Numbered from the stretch's first letter, positions 24,601-34,430 are shown. The stretch: 64,000 nt of DNA from Aurelia coerulea (GCA_039566865.1 CM076961.1:5851501-5915500); one strand, 5' to 3'. The notes: a model not told the origin generated them from the letters alone. Numbers and translations are program-made.

Positions 24601-25498
24601 TTGCAATTTCAAGAACATTCTCGACAGTCTCAGCACTTTCTGCTACCTTTACGTTCCATTCTTCGACAACATTCTCCTCCAATTTTTCAATGACCTTTTC
24701 AGTGACAATTTTACAATCTGAATTTTTGGGATTAGAATTGTTGTCAGTCGGCTCAGAATCCTCTTTGCTAGCAATGTCGTTGATTTTGTCAGCAATTTGA
24801 ACTCTATTTGAGCCATTTTCTCCCAACTCTGTGCTCGAATCTTTGATAACATGCTCCATATGTTTTCCGGTGTTCGCAATATCTTCACTTTCTAAATTAC
24901 CGACACTGGAATTATTTTCGGCAACATCTTGCTCCTTTTTACTCACAATCTTGACAAAATTTCTAACAGTAGTACCCACACTTTCTTCCACCCCTGCACT
25001 CATTTCGACCGTCCACTCAGAATTCTCGACGCTCGATTTATTTTCGACGTTTACTGCACAGTCTAAATGATCAACACTAGAAATGATTTCCCAATCTGAA
25101 TCATCTTTAACAACTTTTTCAGCAACTTCTTTTGTATTTTCTACCACATTCGCATGCACTTCTTCAAGGAAAATGTCCACATTACTGCATTTTGTAACGA
25201 TCAATTGGCTTTCGACGATAATCTCTTCGTCCACAGTGGATGTCTTTTCCTCGGCTACTAGGTTCTTTTCAATAGCAACTGTTTCGAAGATCTCGGTTCT
25301 CTTTTCTGCAATCTCCGAGCTCACTGAATTGTCTGCAGTTTTCTCAGAAAATTCAACACTATGATGCTTCTCAACAGTAATTTCACCCTCCACGGTATCA
25401 AGACTACAAACATCTGGGGCAGTTCTTGGCTTTTCTTCGATAAAATCTCCATCATGCGAGTCCATAACGGTAAAATCATTTGAATCAAATCCAGCCAT
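18644..25498 (-). CDS. Giant acidic repeat protein with C-terminal CaaX box
   Basis: A single open frame of 2284 codons from ATG at 25498 (context ACAATGG) to TAG at 18644-18646. An in-frame stop lies a short way upstream of the ATG, so a longer single-exon N-terminus is excluded, but an upstream spliced exon is not. Four parts are visible. Residues 1-200 are acidic. About 200-930 are Glu/Val/Asn-rich repeats of 55 residues (SVELPENGGEIV, VENNPN, IPNVEKSEGY). About 1355-2065 are Pro/Ala/Glu/Thr repeats built on TPAPAEE and TTAPAVETT. The tail is charged Lys/Glu and ends KKSQGCCVIS. CVIS fits the CaaX rule for prenylation, and the Cys before it could be palmitoylated, so membrane attachment is likely. 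No enzyme domain is recognised. The architecture recalls prenylated cytoskeletal or scaffold proteins, but I assign no family. The repeats make assembly and allele length uncertain. Confidence 0.8.
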   Translation of the reverse strand: MAGFDSNDFTVMDSHDGDFIEEKPRTAPDVCSLDTVEGEITVEKHHSVEFSEKTADNSVSSEIAEKRTEIFETVAIEKNLVAEEKTSTVDEEIIVESQLIVTKCSNVDIFLEEVHANVVENTKEVAEKVVKDDSDWEIISSVDHLDCAVNVENKSSVENSEWTVEMSAGVEESVGTTVRNFVKIVSKKEQDVAENNSSVGNLESEDIANTGKHMEHVIKDSSTELGENGSNRVQIADKINDIASKEDSEPTDNNSNPKNSDCKIVTEKVIEKLEENVVEEWNVKVAESAETVENVLEIASSENQEAAKNDHTVGNLNCESIPNVKKSEHKVVNEVCVKSARVNRSELIETIVEISSKEDPDHVQNNLKLSNTDSENILIVQKSQESVVVEDLAVEAAVDRGDATQKVVEFAWKEDPKTVENISNANNVDGKIVQNIEKPKEKDLTGNEVNSGGVDEKVVQIYSNEPVDNNSNTDGFDGQVITEKIVETSEQNAIEEFSKELADDGGDIVDKFVEAASKKDPESVDCFVNDFIDENVVQQPEENVIDETSVELAENGGDVAENVPEIASKENLESVDDNHNANHFGNAVITEKLIETTEQNVIEEFSIEFAEKGGKIVHEIVQIASKENQEPVDTLDKKVIAENIVEKSEDCIVDEINVERAEKRFGMMENVVQIASKEDTEAVESNSNVENLDSENIPKVEKSEGYIVDEMSVELPENKVEIVETVFEIASKENQEAVENIPHVDNFDCKNIPNVEKSKDYIVDEMNLELPENEGEIIENVVEIASKQNENVDHENTPNVEESEGYVFDDMSVELPENGGEIVKNVVERASKDDPKAVENNPNADNLVHENIPNVEKCEGYIVDDMSVELPENGGEIVKNVVERASKDDPKAVENNPNANSLVHENIPNVEKSEGYFVDDMSVELPENRGEIDENLLEIASQELNNAENVDFIDNTVVNNGVESAVHAAANNMLSDKSDMELCEGNNFEHSEQWDESLLQAKHPANAKNDENNETKEQVHKEICMQNARSDSQNNDEIESELSLVKINCEVENLAARATSLDDQGLTDEIPNSVVSSDFITDDNVIVEQEKFDTSAPEESPKHEHSINVVIGEGLEAKSEESFTLKAEQSKTELVGEITELFVHENIDITENNSAQVVTVCEQQDIVNTLVETPANCTAKEFAVETKMDVQIATNTQISQEFSQTETATIANGNDETIIETVTTTSTLLTKESDGESSKVVHEEVSVVRHEKAETKASSEETNHKEIEVNGPVVEIPDTVAVQQVALEIKSEKKTITTEAKSTDPPAPSNDVTHSSDVTEVKTEEVTNKRHSMNFFTPTPFKLRTGFTKVEAPTSKRASTPTTEPAKEAEPPAAAPCEETPAATEESPAPTASVEVAAPTEETPAPVAETQAPAEETPAPVKEAPAPAEETQTPAAETPPPVLETPASIEEPPAPTEGTSTPGEESPAPGEEVPPPVAETAPEEQAPAPVAETPTPAEEAPAVAEETPAPAEETPAPPEETPAPAEETPAPAEETQASAVETTTPAVETPAPAEETPAPAEETTAPVVETTTLAEETPTSEDETPAPAEEMPAPAEETTAPAVKTTTPAEETPAPAEETTAPAEETTAPAVETTTPAEETPAPAEETTAPAVETTAPAEETPAPAEETTAPAVETTTPAEETPAPEDKTPAPAEEIPAPAEKTTAPAVETTTPAEETPAPAEETTAPAVETSTPAEETPAPEDKTPAPAEEIPAPAEKTTAPAVETTTPAGENPTPAEETTAPAVETTTPAEETPAPEDETPAPVEEIPAPAEETKAFEKETPAPAEETPAPAEETPAPAEETPAPAKETPASAEETTTPAVETPAPAEETPAPAKETPASAEETPAPAEKTPSPAEEATVSVGETSAPEEKIPAPAEEIPAPAEETPAPSEETSPPVVDTSALVEEASTPAEEAPACTEETPSPIEDAPAQGEDVPALVTGTPVIVIVETPAPAEEAQVEVEETSAPAPADETPATVRETPAPAEETTVQAPAEETPSQAEETPAPAEETPAPAEETPVPAEEKPAPVEVANEPVQTEQVSMQVEATPAPLVESSEKTDESTVQTTVVVSEDTSETVTTTERVTVTTEVIVSTTEVVVESQNEESKVEVTVEKKEEQIEEKVEKPAATVEEKSESAAEEKQESAAEEKTNVAVEEAPPVTAEEKADAAVEEKSKDDVKERTEPDVVVAVPETKDDATKAEGAESAIKTDTNENNAEIVVAEGKKEPIDNKSVTKKSQGCCVIS
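19270..21430 (-). repeat. Coding minisatellite encoding PAPAEET repeats
   Basis: On the minus strand, 21- and 42-bp-like units encode TPAPAEE and TTAPAVE words, and on the plus strand they read as CTGCAGGGGCTGGGGTCTC-type repeats. Larger blocks of about 120-190 bp are duplicated (for example around 20080-20280 and 20240-20460). Because units are multiples of 3, long shadow frames appear on the other strand. Confidence 0.85.
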
Positions 25499-25522
25499 TG
25501 TAGGATCAGATATGAAATTCAC

Positions 25523-26520
25523 TCTGCTCGCCGCTGGAGCTGCGAGATACGCTCACCAAGTATGCTTAATTCAGATTTAAACAACACAGAGATTTACGTC
25601 CAGAATTAAAGCCTTGGTCTGTGTTGATTTAGATCATATGAAAAACTCGATAAGTGATTCATACTTTCAAAAAATGTGATGTTGTTCTCAATAGCTAGGC
25701 CTGGAGCAGCGCTAAATTTAAATAAGTCTCAAGGTTAAAGCCAGGTTTCTGCAGACAGTGCGATAAATTAACTCTTCAACAAACCACACCATCAGGGATT
25801 CAGAACATCTGCATCCATAATTAAACCGCATAAAAACCATATGTAACGCAATTGGCCAAAATCAATATAGGCCCTGAATCTTAGAAAAGGTGTACAACGG
25901 CTTCACTCATATTTAACAGGTCTTTTCTATAACAAACTACGAGTGGAAGCTATAGTACTGAAAGTTTCTTAAAGTGTCTATCAGGTCACTTAAAAAATGT
26001 TGAGTATTAACTTTAAAACATTAGAGAGATGTTTATTATTGCGTTTTTTCTTCAAAAAATGTGCTTTCGTTTGAAATAGCTCCCAGGTGAGTGTTTTCTC
26101 TGCCCCTGCAGCACCAAATGAACGAAATGTCGCGTGCATTGAAAAAGGCATGGGGAGAGCGGCTAGTGACGTACACTCCGGAAGGAAAGTTTGTTTTGAT
26201 AAGACCATGCAGTCGAATGTAAAGGGATTTTGCAAGTAAGCAAAACCTAACTTCGACGATGCCGGACAGATGTGTCGTATTTGGTTAATAAAACTAATGA
26301 CAAGGATTGTTGAGGGAAAGGAGTTTGACTTCGTATAATTCAATAATGGAAATGATGATAACCCGATTGCGAAGCGGCGAAAAAAGCAATGGGTCGACTT
26401 TGTGTACATGAAACGGGTCAACCCAACAAATCGAATGCATTTGATTGGTTGGAATCTAGCCTGGTTTAGATGAAGCTGGTTTTACTTGGGTCAGTGTGAA
26501 TGCGGTATAAAACTATCAGA
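25523..26520. other. Gene-free stretch upstream of the CaaX protein gene
   Basis: No second gene is recognised. On the minus strand just upstream of the ATG (25528-25590) a short frame reads FKSELSILGERISQLQRRAE, coiled-coil-like, and could belong to a 5' exon, but no convincing donor was found. Confidence 0.35.
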
Positions 26521-26795
26521 TTTTGAATTTTCGGAGTTTCTTAAAGGTCCAATAACAATCTTCATATTCACTTTCTGCGCCCCCAACACAAAGTTTTTTG
26601 AAGCCTTTCCAATTTTTAGACATTACCCAAGTACTTCGCGGGTGGTATAATACAGGAAACAATTGAAAATGAAGTAAAAAAATATGATATGAATTTTCTT
26701 GATGAAATTTCTTTGCTTTTGTGGCCATCTGCGAGATGAGTTTCTTGTGAGCCATTTCTTACAAACAAATACCTGTATCATAAGAAACTTAGATC
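26521..26795. repeat. AGTTTCTTA-rich dispersed repeat
   Basis: It is a diverged copy of 8690-8980 in the same order: GAGTTTCTTA, AATCTTCAT, AAGCCTTTCCAAT, CAAGTACTT, GAGTTTCTT. The ends are unresolved. Shorter relatives occur near 34570-34650 and 48900-48960. Confidence 0.65.
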
Positions 26796-26974
26796 TGAGT
26801 TGGGTGGTTGGGAGCAAGTTTCTCGAATTCTATGACATTTTTGCAGCAAAAAGTTTGTATGAGTTTCCTAAATTGTGAATGCCCTAAAAGTACCAAAAGA
26901 TGCTTTCAAGTCATTCAATCGACCAATCGAATTAAGTTTGGTGTGTGTGGTACCATCAAAAATAAAAGAAAATA

Positions 26975-29900
26975 CCCCAGGGGAGGTACTTGACCAGGTT
27001 TTGGTCGGGGACGTGCCATCGAAGCTTCAAAAACGTATACCCGACCTCATACCAATTTTCAGAAAAGTATACACGACCTTATACCCATTTCCGAACATGT
27101 ATACCCGACCTTATACCAATTTTCCGAGAAAGTATACCAAATACCAAAATCGTGAAAGTCGATACTGTTCCTCGTACCAAAATCTCGAAAATCGATACCG
27201 TTCCTCGTACCAAAATCTCGAAAATCGATAACGTTCCTCGTACCAAAATCTCGAAAATCGATACCGTTCCTCGTACCAAAATCTCAAAAATCGATACCGT
27301 TCCTCATACCAAAATCGTGAAAATCGATACTGTTCCTCGTACCAAAATCGTGAAAATCGATACTGTTCCTCGTACCAAAATCGTGAAAATCGATACTGTT
27401 CCTCGTACCAAAATCTCGAAAATCGATACTGTTCCTCGTACCAAAATCGTGAAAGTCGATACTGTTCCTCGAACCAAAATCTCGAAAATCGATACTGTTC
27501 CTCATACCAAAATCGTGAAAGTCGATACTGTTCCTCATACCAAAATCGTGAAAGTCGATACTGTTCCTCATACCAAAATCGTGAAAATCGATACTGTTCC
27601 TCATACCAAAATCGTGAAAGTCGATACTGTTCCTCATACCAAAATCGTGAAAATCGATACTGTTCCTCATACCAAAATCTCGAAAATCGATACTGTTCCT
27701 CATACCAAAATCGTGAAAATCGATACTGTTCCTCGTACCAAAATCGTGAAAATCGATACTGTTCCTCGTACCAAAATCGTGAAAATCGATACTGTTCCTC
27801 GTACCAAAATCTCGAAAATCGATACTGTTCCTCATACCAAAATCGTGAAAGTCGATACTGTTCCTCATACCAAAATCGTGAAAATCGATACTGTTCCTCA
27901 TACCAAAATCGTGAAAGTCGATACTGTTCCTCATACCAAAATCGTGAAAGTCGATACTGTTCCTCATACCAAAATCGTGAAAGTCGATACTGTTCCTCAT
28001 ACCAAAATCGTGAAAGTCGATACTGTTCCTCATACCAAAATCTCGAAAGTCGATACTGTTCCTCATACCAAAATCGTGAAAGTCGATACTGTTCCTCATA
28101 CCAAAATCTCGAAAGTCGATACTGTTCCTCATACCAAAATCTCGAAAGTCGATACTGTTCCTCATACCAAAATCGTGAAAGTCGATACTGTTCCTCATAC
28201 CAAAATCGTGAAAGTCGATACTGTTCCTCATACCAAAATCTCGAAAGTCGATACTGTTCCTCATACCAAAATCGTGAAAGTCGATACTGTTCCTCATACC
28301 AAAATCGTGAAAGTCGATACTGTTCCTCATACCAAAATCTCGAAAATCGATACTGTTCCTCATACCAAAATCGTGAAAGTCGATACTGTTCCTCATACCA
28401 AAATCGTGAAAGTCGATACTGTTCCTCATACCAAAATCGTGAAAGTCGATACTGTTCCTCATACCAAAATCTCGAAAGTCGATACTGTTCCTCATACCAA
28501 AATCGTGAAAGTCGATACTGTTCCTCGTACCAAAATCGTGAAAATCGATACTGTTCCTCGTACCAAAATCGTGAAAATCGATACTGTTCCTCGTACCAAA
28601 ATCGTGAAAATCGATACTGTTCCTCGTACCAAAATCGTGAAAATCGATACTGTTCCTCGTACCAAAATCTCGAAAATCGATAACGTTCCTCGTACCAAAA
28701 TCGCGAAAATCGATACTGTTCCTCGTACCAAAATCTCGAAAATCGATACTGTTCCTCATACCAAAATCGTGAAAATCGATACTGTTCCTCGTACCAAAAT
28801 CTCGAAAATCGATAACGTTCCTCGTACCAAAATCTCGAAAATCGATACCGTTCCTCGTACCAAAATCTCAAAAATCGATACCGTTCCTCATACCAAAATC
28901 GTGAAAGTCGATACTGTTCCTCATACCAAAATCGTGAAAGTCGATACTGTTCCTCATACCAAAATCGTGAAAATCGATACTGTTCCTCGTACCAAAATCT
29001 CGAAAATCGATACTGTTCCTCATACCAAAATCGTGAAAATCGATACTGTTCCTCATACCAAAATCTCGAAAATCGATACCGTTCCTCGTACCAAAATCTC
29101 GAAAATCGATACCGTTCCTCATACCAAAATCTCAAAAATCGATACTGTTCCTCATACCAAAATCGTGAAAATCGATACTGTTCCTCGAACCAAAATCTCG
29201 AAAATCGATACTGTTCCTCATACCAAAATCGTGAAAATCGATACTGTTCCTCGAACCAAAATCTCAAAAATCGATACTGTTCCTCATACCAAAATCGTGA
29301 AAGTCGATACTGTTCCTCATACCAAAATCGTGAAAATCGATACTGTTCCTCGAACCAAAATCTCGAAAATCGATACTGTTCCTCATACCAAAATCGTGAA
29401 AATCGATACTGTTCCTCGAACCAAAATCTCAAAAATCGATACTGTTCCTCATACCAAAATCGTGAAAGTCGATACTGTTCCTCATACCAAAATCGTGAAA
29501 GTCGATACTGTTCCTCATACCAAAATCGTGAAAATCGATACTGTTCCTCATACCAAAATCGTGAAAGTCGATACTGTTCCTCATACCAAAATCGTGAAAG
29601 TCGATACTGTTCCTCATACCAAAATCGTGAAAATCGATACTGTTCCTCGTACCAAAATCTCGAAAATCGATAACGTTCCTCGTACCAAAATCTCGAAAAT
29701 CGATACTGTTCCTCATACCAAAATCTCGAAAATCGATACTGTTCCTCGTACCAAAATCGTGAAAATCGATACTGTTCCTCGTACCAAAATCTCGAAAATC
29801 GATACTGTTCCTCATACCAAAATCGTGAAAATCGATACTGTTCCTCATACCAAAATCGTGAAAATCGATACTGTTCCTCGTACCAAAATCTCGAAAATCG

Positions 29901-31485
29901 ATACTGTTCCTCATACCAAAATCGTGAAAATCGATACTGTTCCTCGTACCAAAATCTCGAAAATCGATACTGTTCCTCATACCAAAATCTCAAAAATCGA
30001 TACCGTTCCTCATACCAAAATCTCAAAAATCGATACTGTTCCTCATACCAAAATCGTGAAAATCGATACTGTTCCTCGAACCAAAATCTCGAAAATCGAT
30101 ACTGTTCCTCATACCAAAATCGTGAAAATCGATACTGTTCCTCGAACCAAAATCTCAAAAATCGATACTGTTCCTCATACCAAAATCGTGAAAATCGATA
30201 CTGTTCCTCGAACCAAAATCTCGAAAATCGATACTGTTCCTCATACCAAAATCGTGAAAATCGATACTGTTCCTCGAACCAAAATCTCAAAAATCGATAC
30301 TGTTCCTCATACCAAAATCGTGAAAATCGATACTGTTCCTCGTACCAAAATCTCGAAAATCGATACTGTTCCTCATACCAAAATCGTGAAAATCGATACT
30401 GTTCCTCGTACCAAAATCTCGAAAATCGATACTGTTCCTCATACCAAAATCGTGAAAATCGATACTGTTCCTCATACCAAAATCTCGAAAATCGATACCG
30501 TTCCTCGTACCAAAATCTCAAAAATCGATACTGTTCCTCATACCAAAATCGTGAAAATCGATACTGTTCCTCGTACCAAAATCTCGAAAATCGATACCGT
30601 TCCTCGTACCAAAATCTCGAAAATCGATACTGTTCCTCGTACCAAAATCTCGAAAATCGATACTGTTCCTCGTACCAAAATCTCGAAAATCGATACTGTT
30701 CCTCATACCAAAATCTCGAAAATCGATACTGTTCCTCGTACCAAAATCTCGAAAATCGATACTGTTCCTCGTACCAAAATCGTGAAAATCGATACTGTTC
30801 CTCGTACCAAAATCTCGAAAATCGATACTGTTCCTCGTACCAAAATCTCGAAAATCGATACCGTTCCTCGTACCAAAATCTCGAAAATCGATACCGTTCC
30901 TCGTACCAAAATCTCAAAAATCGATACCGTTCCTCATACCAAAATCGTGAAAATCGATACTGTTCCTCGTACCAAAATCTCGAAAATCGATACTGTTCCT
31001 CGTACCAAAATCTCGAAAATCGATACTGTTCCTCGTACCAAAATCTCGAAAATCGATACCGTTCCTCGTACCAAAATCTCGAAAATCGATACCGTTCCTC
31101 ATACCAAAATCGTGAAAGTCGATACTGTTCCTCGTACCAAAATCTCGAAAATCGATACCGTTCCTCGTACCAAAATCTCGAAAATCGATACCGTTCCTCA
31201 TACCAAAATCGCGAAAATCGATACCGTTCCTCGTACCAAAATCTCAAAAATCGATACCGTTCCTCGTACCAAAATCTCAAAAATCGATACCGTTCCTCGT
31301 ACCAAAATCTCAAAAATCGATACCGTTCCTCATACCAAAATCGTGAAAGTCGATACCGTTCCTCGTACCAAAATCTCGAAAATCGATACCGTTCCTCATA
31401 CCAAAATCGTGAAAATCGAAACTGTTCCTTGTGCTAAAATCGCGAAAATCGATACCCTTCCCGATGGCACGTCCCCGTACCCAGA
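26975..31485 (+). mobile_element. G-capped element with hugely expanded 33-bp interior
   Basis: The left end (CCCCAGGGGAGGTACTTGACC shortened, then GTTTTGGTCGGGGACGTGCC) and the right part (CCGATGGCACGTCCCCGTACC) match the 15351-15670 element. Between them, a few units of the CCAATTTT class are followed by the amplified CCAAAATC class. The extreme right end is degraded after 31482, so no target duplication can be read. It is the same element as the two short copies but about 14 times longer. Confidence 0.85.
27142..31464 (+). repeat. 33-bp satellite array, 131 units
   Basis: The word CCAAAATC recurs every 33 bp. The first unit starts at 27142 and the last recognisable one (TGCTAAAAT) at 31432. 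The distance of 4290 bp is exactly 130 periods, so there is no net phase change. Variable sites are few: CTC[A/G][T/A]ACC, ATC[GT/TC/GC]GAAA or ATCTCAAAA, GAAA[A/G]TCGATA and GATA[C/T/A][T/C]GTTCC. Because 33 is divisible by 3, open frames of over 1400 codons exist on both strands; they are by-products of periodicity. Confidence 0.95.
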
Positions 31486-32039
31486 ATAGAATGTGGAATT
31501 CTCATTCCCATAAAAACCCCTTACCAGCATTTTCCTAATTTCTGGCTCTAAATGATGAGTGATTTTACAAAAGAAAATTTTTACAACTATATTTGCATTT
31601 AACTGATAGATGAACATTTTCGTCTTGAATATCGGCCGCTTACTATTCATTCCACAGCCCGCCAAACATGTTAACTTTTTTTGCCTCGCCCGATAGAAGA
31701 TCCCTAGACAACGGGCCTAAATAATAAACCGGGATACAACCGATGCCACATTGCTCAAAATATGCCCAAGGATTAGATGAATCAATTTTGAATCAAGATT
31801 CATTACGTTGCATGTGGTGCATGTCTTGACATGTTTTCATTAGGGAACAAAGTCAGGAGTTATCCTTTTTGTAAACAAACCGCTGCAGGCCGCAACAAGA
31901 TGACCTTTTAGTTTGCGGTCAGCCTTCGCCCTTGAGTCATTTTACCTCCTATTTTAAGTCAACCTCGTCACCAGGGCCTTTCGACATATGACCAACGAAA
32001 TTGTAAAAAGATTCGGATGCAAAAAAACGAGAAGATTTA
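31486..32039. other. Gene-free stretch
   Basis: No gene is recognised. Its right part (GAAATTGTAAAAAGATT at 31998-32014) is the outer arm of the inverted pair of hammerhead motifs that follows. Confidence 0.5.
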
Positions 32040-32083
32040 GCACACTGAGGCCTTTCTGACTTATGTCGTCATCAGAGTGTGAC
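32040..32083 (-). ncRNA. Hammerhead ribozyme motif (Penelope-type), minus
   Basis: On the minus strand the order is stem I strand GTCACACT, core CTGATGA, stem II GAC-loop-GTC, core GAAA, stem III AGGCCT followed by C (expected cleavage after CTC), then stem I strand AGTGTGC. CACACT and AGTGTG pair perfectly. Stem III is a palindrome too short for a hairpin, as in hammerheads known to work as dimers. Penelope-like elements are known to carry such motifs. The 10.1/11.1 pair is not Watson-Crick. Confidence 0.78.
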
Positions 32084-32117
32084 TTAAAACAGAACTGTTC
32101 TGTTCAATTCTGTCTAA

Positions 32118-32161
32118 GTCAGACTCTGATGACGACATAAGTCAGAAAGGCCTCAGTGTGC
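32118..32161 (+). ncRNA. Hammerhead ribozyme motif (Penelope-type), plus
   Basis: It is an inverted partner of the motif at 32040-32083, with core CTGATGA at 32126-32132, then GACATAAGTC, GAAA and AGGCCTC. Stem I strands CAGACT and AGTGTG have one mismatch. Together the two form a palindrome of about 120 bp centred near 32100, with outer arms GAAATTGTAAAAAGATT and AATCTTTTTACAATTTC. Confidence 0.72.
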
Positions 32162-32466
32162 AATCTTTTTACAATTTCTTATTAAGTACCTTATCTACCA
32201 AAGTGACATACGAAGAGGTTGATTTAAAGTCATTCCTCAATATGCACGCATTTTTTTTGAAAGAAATTAAGGTCCGGGGCTAATAGGCCGTTTCTTAAAT
32301 TTTAGGACACCTTTGCTACCAAAAGTTTTTAACGTTTTTCTTATCTTTTTAATGCCGGAAATGCAGAGTCAATTCATTTGCGTAAGAACAGCTACCAAAT
32401 TACTTAGTAAAAGTTCAAAACAAGTACCGCAAAAAGCTCTATTTGCCACCCCCATCTCTCTATTAA

Positions 32467-33340
32467 CCCTAATCCTACCGGGCTTTTTTTGATCTAACAT
32501 AGCCGGGGGGGGGGGGGGGTGCTTTCCCCCCCTCTATAAATAGCCGTAGACTAATGGGAAATCATTGAAACTTGGCAAGGGCGTAGTCCTAACTATTCTT
32601 AACTGATTGGTAGTTTTGGGCGTGGCTACCTCATTAGGTGACGTCACTATGACGTCATAATGCCGGAAAATGTCAAAATATATGGTTTTCCGGCTTATTC
32701 GTTCTAAAAACGGAATAAAGGTAATCTGAATGACTTTTTCCATTCTTATTTGGCGTATTATTCATTTCCCTCTCAAATATGATGCATATAGGTGTTTTTA
32801 GACCGTTATTTTGGAAGAAAATGACGAAAATTGATGACGTCATAACTAAAAACTGTATTTTTCTGCCAAAAATTGATAATAATTGGTTCGAAATGCTTTT
32901 AAAGTATTGCATAACGCAATTCTATACTTTTTAAACAAAATCTGTTGGAAAAATCTTCAAAATTTGCCAAAATGACCCAAAATGGCGGCCCGAGTGACGT
33001 CATCATTTAAGAATGCTGACGTCAGCAAATTCCATTGTTATTGACAACAATAGAAAGCTAATTGTTTGCTGATTCTTTTAAAGTACAATAGTCAACATTT
33101 GGAACTAATTCTGGGAGTAAAAATATCAAAATCATTAATTTTTCTAATACCTTGCTCCAAATATGGTAGTGTCACCTGTCACGTGACACCTATTGTTCAA
33201 AAATTTAATTGTCAAAATGTAGCTAATAGATAATTAGTAATTGTCAGAGAGTTTCAGGGTCATAGCTTTTGTCGTTAAAGAATGCTCTGCAAAAAACCGA
33301 CAGGGGGGGTGGAAAACACCCCCCCCCGGTAGGATTAGGG
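32467..33340. mobile_element. piggyBac-like non-autonomous element (TTAA, CCCTAATCC ends)
   Basis: An 874-bp element between TTAA sites (32463-32466 and 33341-33344) with perfect 16-bp ends CCCTAATCCTACCGGG and CCCGGTAGGATTAGGG. Subterminal G- and C-runs and the word GTCACGTGACAC are shared with 16457-17716, so the two are diverged members of one family. Confidence 0.85.
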
Positions 33341-33344
33341 TTAA

Positions 33345-33931
33345 GACCCACTCTCTAATAAGCCCCTCCCCTCTGAGCCTGGACTTGCTACAAGTCTCGT
33401 CCCGTATTCCTGCAAATTCAATACCAGTACTTTGCTTTCTTGCTTCAAATTTTCAAAATCTTTCAAATTCGTCTTCCACCATGACGGTACGCCAACCGCC
33501 ACTTGTATTCGCAACTAGGAAATTGAAGCAAGAAAGCGAGGCATTTAAATTGATTTCATACGGATTTCTATTTTATAAAAATTTCCTCCACCCTCCTTCA
33601 GATTCTTCTGGATAACTTTCTTCGTAACTTTTCCCAACCATCTATTTCGCATATTCTATCCAAATTTCTTCAAGATATTTCATGTATTTTTGAAAATTTC
33701 ATAATATTTTCAAAACATTATGTTTCTCGGAGATTATGATAAATTCTCGGCCATTAGAAATAATAGAAGCATAGTGACTCTTCAGTGAGTTTTACAGTCA
33801 AACCCGTGTGAGTAATGTGTTGGCCTTAAACGAAGAAAATTGATGGCGTCATCGAAATAGAACGATTAGAGTAAAATGAACAAAACATTCAGACTTTTCA
33901 CATCAAAATACATAAGATAGCTAAGTTTCAT
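33345..33931. other. Gene-free stretch
   Basis: No gene or clear repeat is recognised. An open frame at 33241-33615 overlaps the end of the TTAA element and has no family features. Confidence 0.5.
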
Positions 33932-33940
33932 CTTCCTAGC

Positions 33941-34430
33941 AGCATAGGGCTCAAATCTTTAAAAAGGTCGGTGTAAAATTCTATTACGGTTTCCCTCGAA
34001 TTAAATGACTTGGAAGGAACTTAGCGTTTTTTACTGTAAATCTGCCGTGGCAATTTGTTGATATCTTGATTAGTTTCAAATGGCGGCATTTATCAAATTT
34101 GAGGCTATGACGTCATCAAATTCTAAATCCTAAACCAGAAAAGATACTGATTTTCTGCTTATAAACTATGGTTTTCTTGGAAGTTATATGATTTTCCTCC
34201 TTTGGTTTAGGATTTACGATGATTGAAATGTCTTCAAAATTTTCCATCAATTTTTTCAAAAATCATTAAATTGCCGTCATTTTGAAATCAAATCAAGATA
34301 TTAACAAATTTCCACGGCAGATTTACAGCAAAGTACTATAAGTTCCTTTCAAGCCGTTCAATTCAAAGAAAAATGGAATAGAATTTTACACCCACCTTTT
34401 CAAAGATTTTAAAGATTTGAGCCCTATGCT
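33941..34430. mobile_element. Foldback MITE (AGCATAGGGC family), copy 2 with exact 9-bp TSD
   Basis: A 490-bp element with ends AGCATAGGGCTCAAATC and GATTTGAGCCCTATGCT, flanked by the exact 9-bp duplication CTTCCTAGC (33932-33940 and 34431-34439). The arms run nearly the whole length (GGTTTAGGATTT versus AAATCCTAAACC). It is the best-preserved of the three copies. Confidence 0.92.

Noticed and set aside
25528..25590. Coiled-coil-like upstream exon of the CaaX protein
   Set aside because: The short frame is suggestive, but no adequate donor or frame link to the main ORF was seen.
27142..31464. CRISPR-like look of the regular array
   Set aside because: Units are contiguous without unique spacers, and the genome is eukaryotic.
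26990..31489. Very long plus-strand frame (about 1500 codons) and matching minus-strand frames
   Set aside because: Both are periodic by-products of a stop-free 33-bp satellite; no splice, start context or domain supports a gene.
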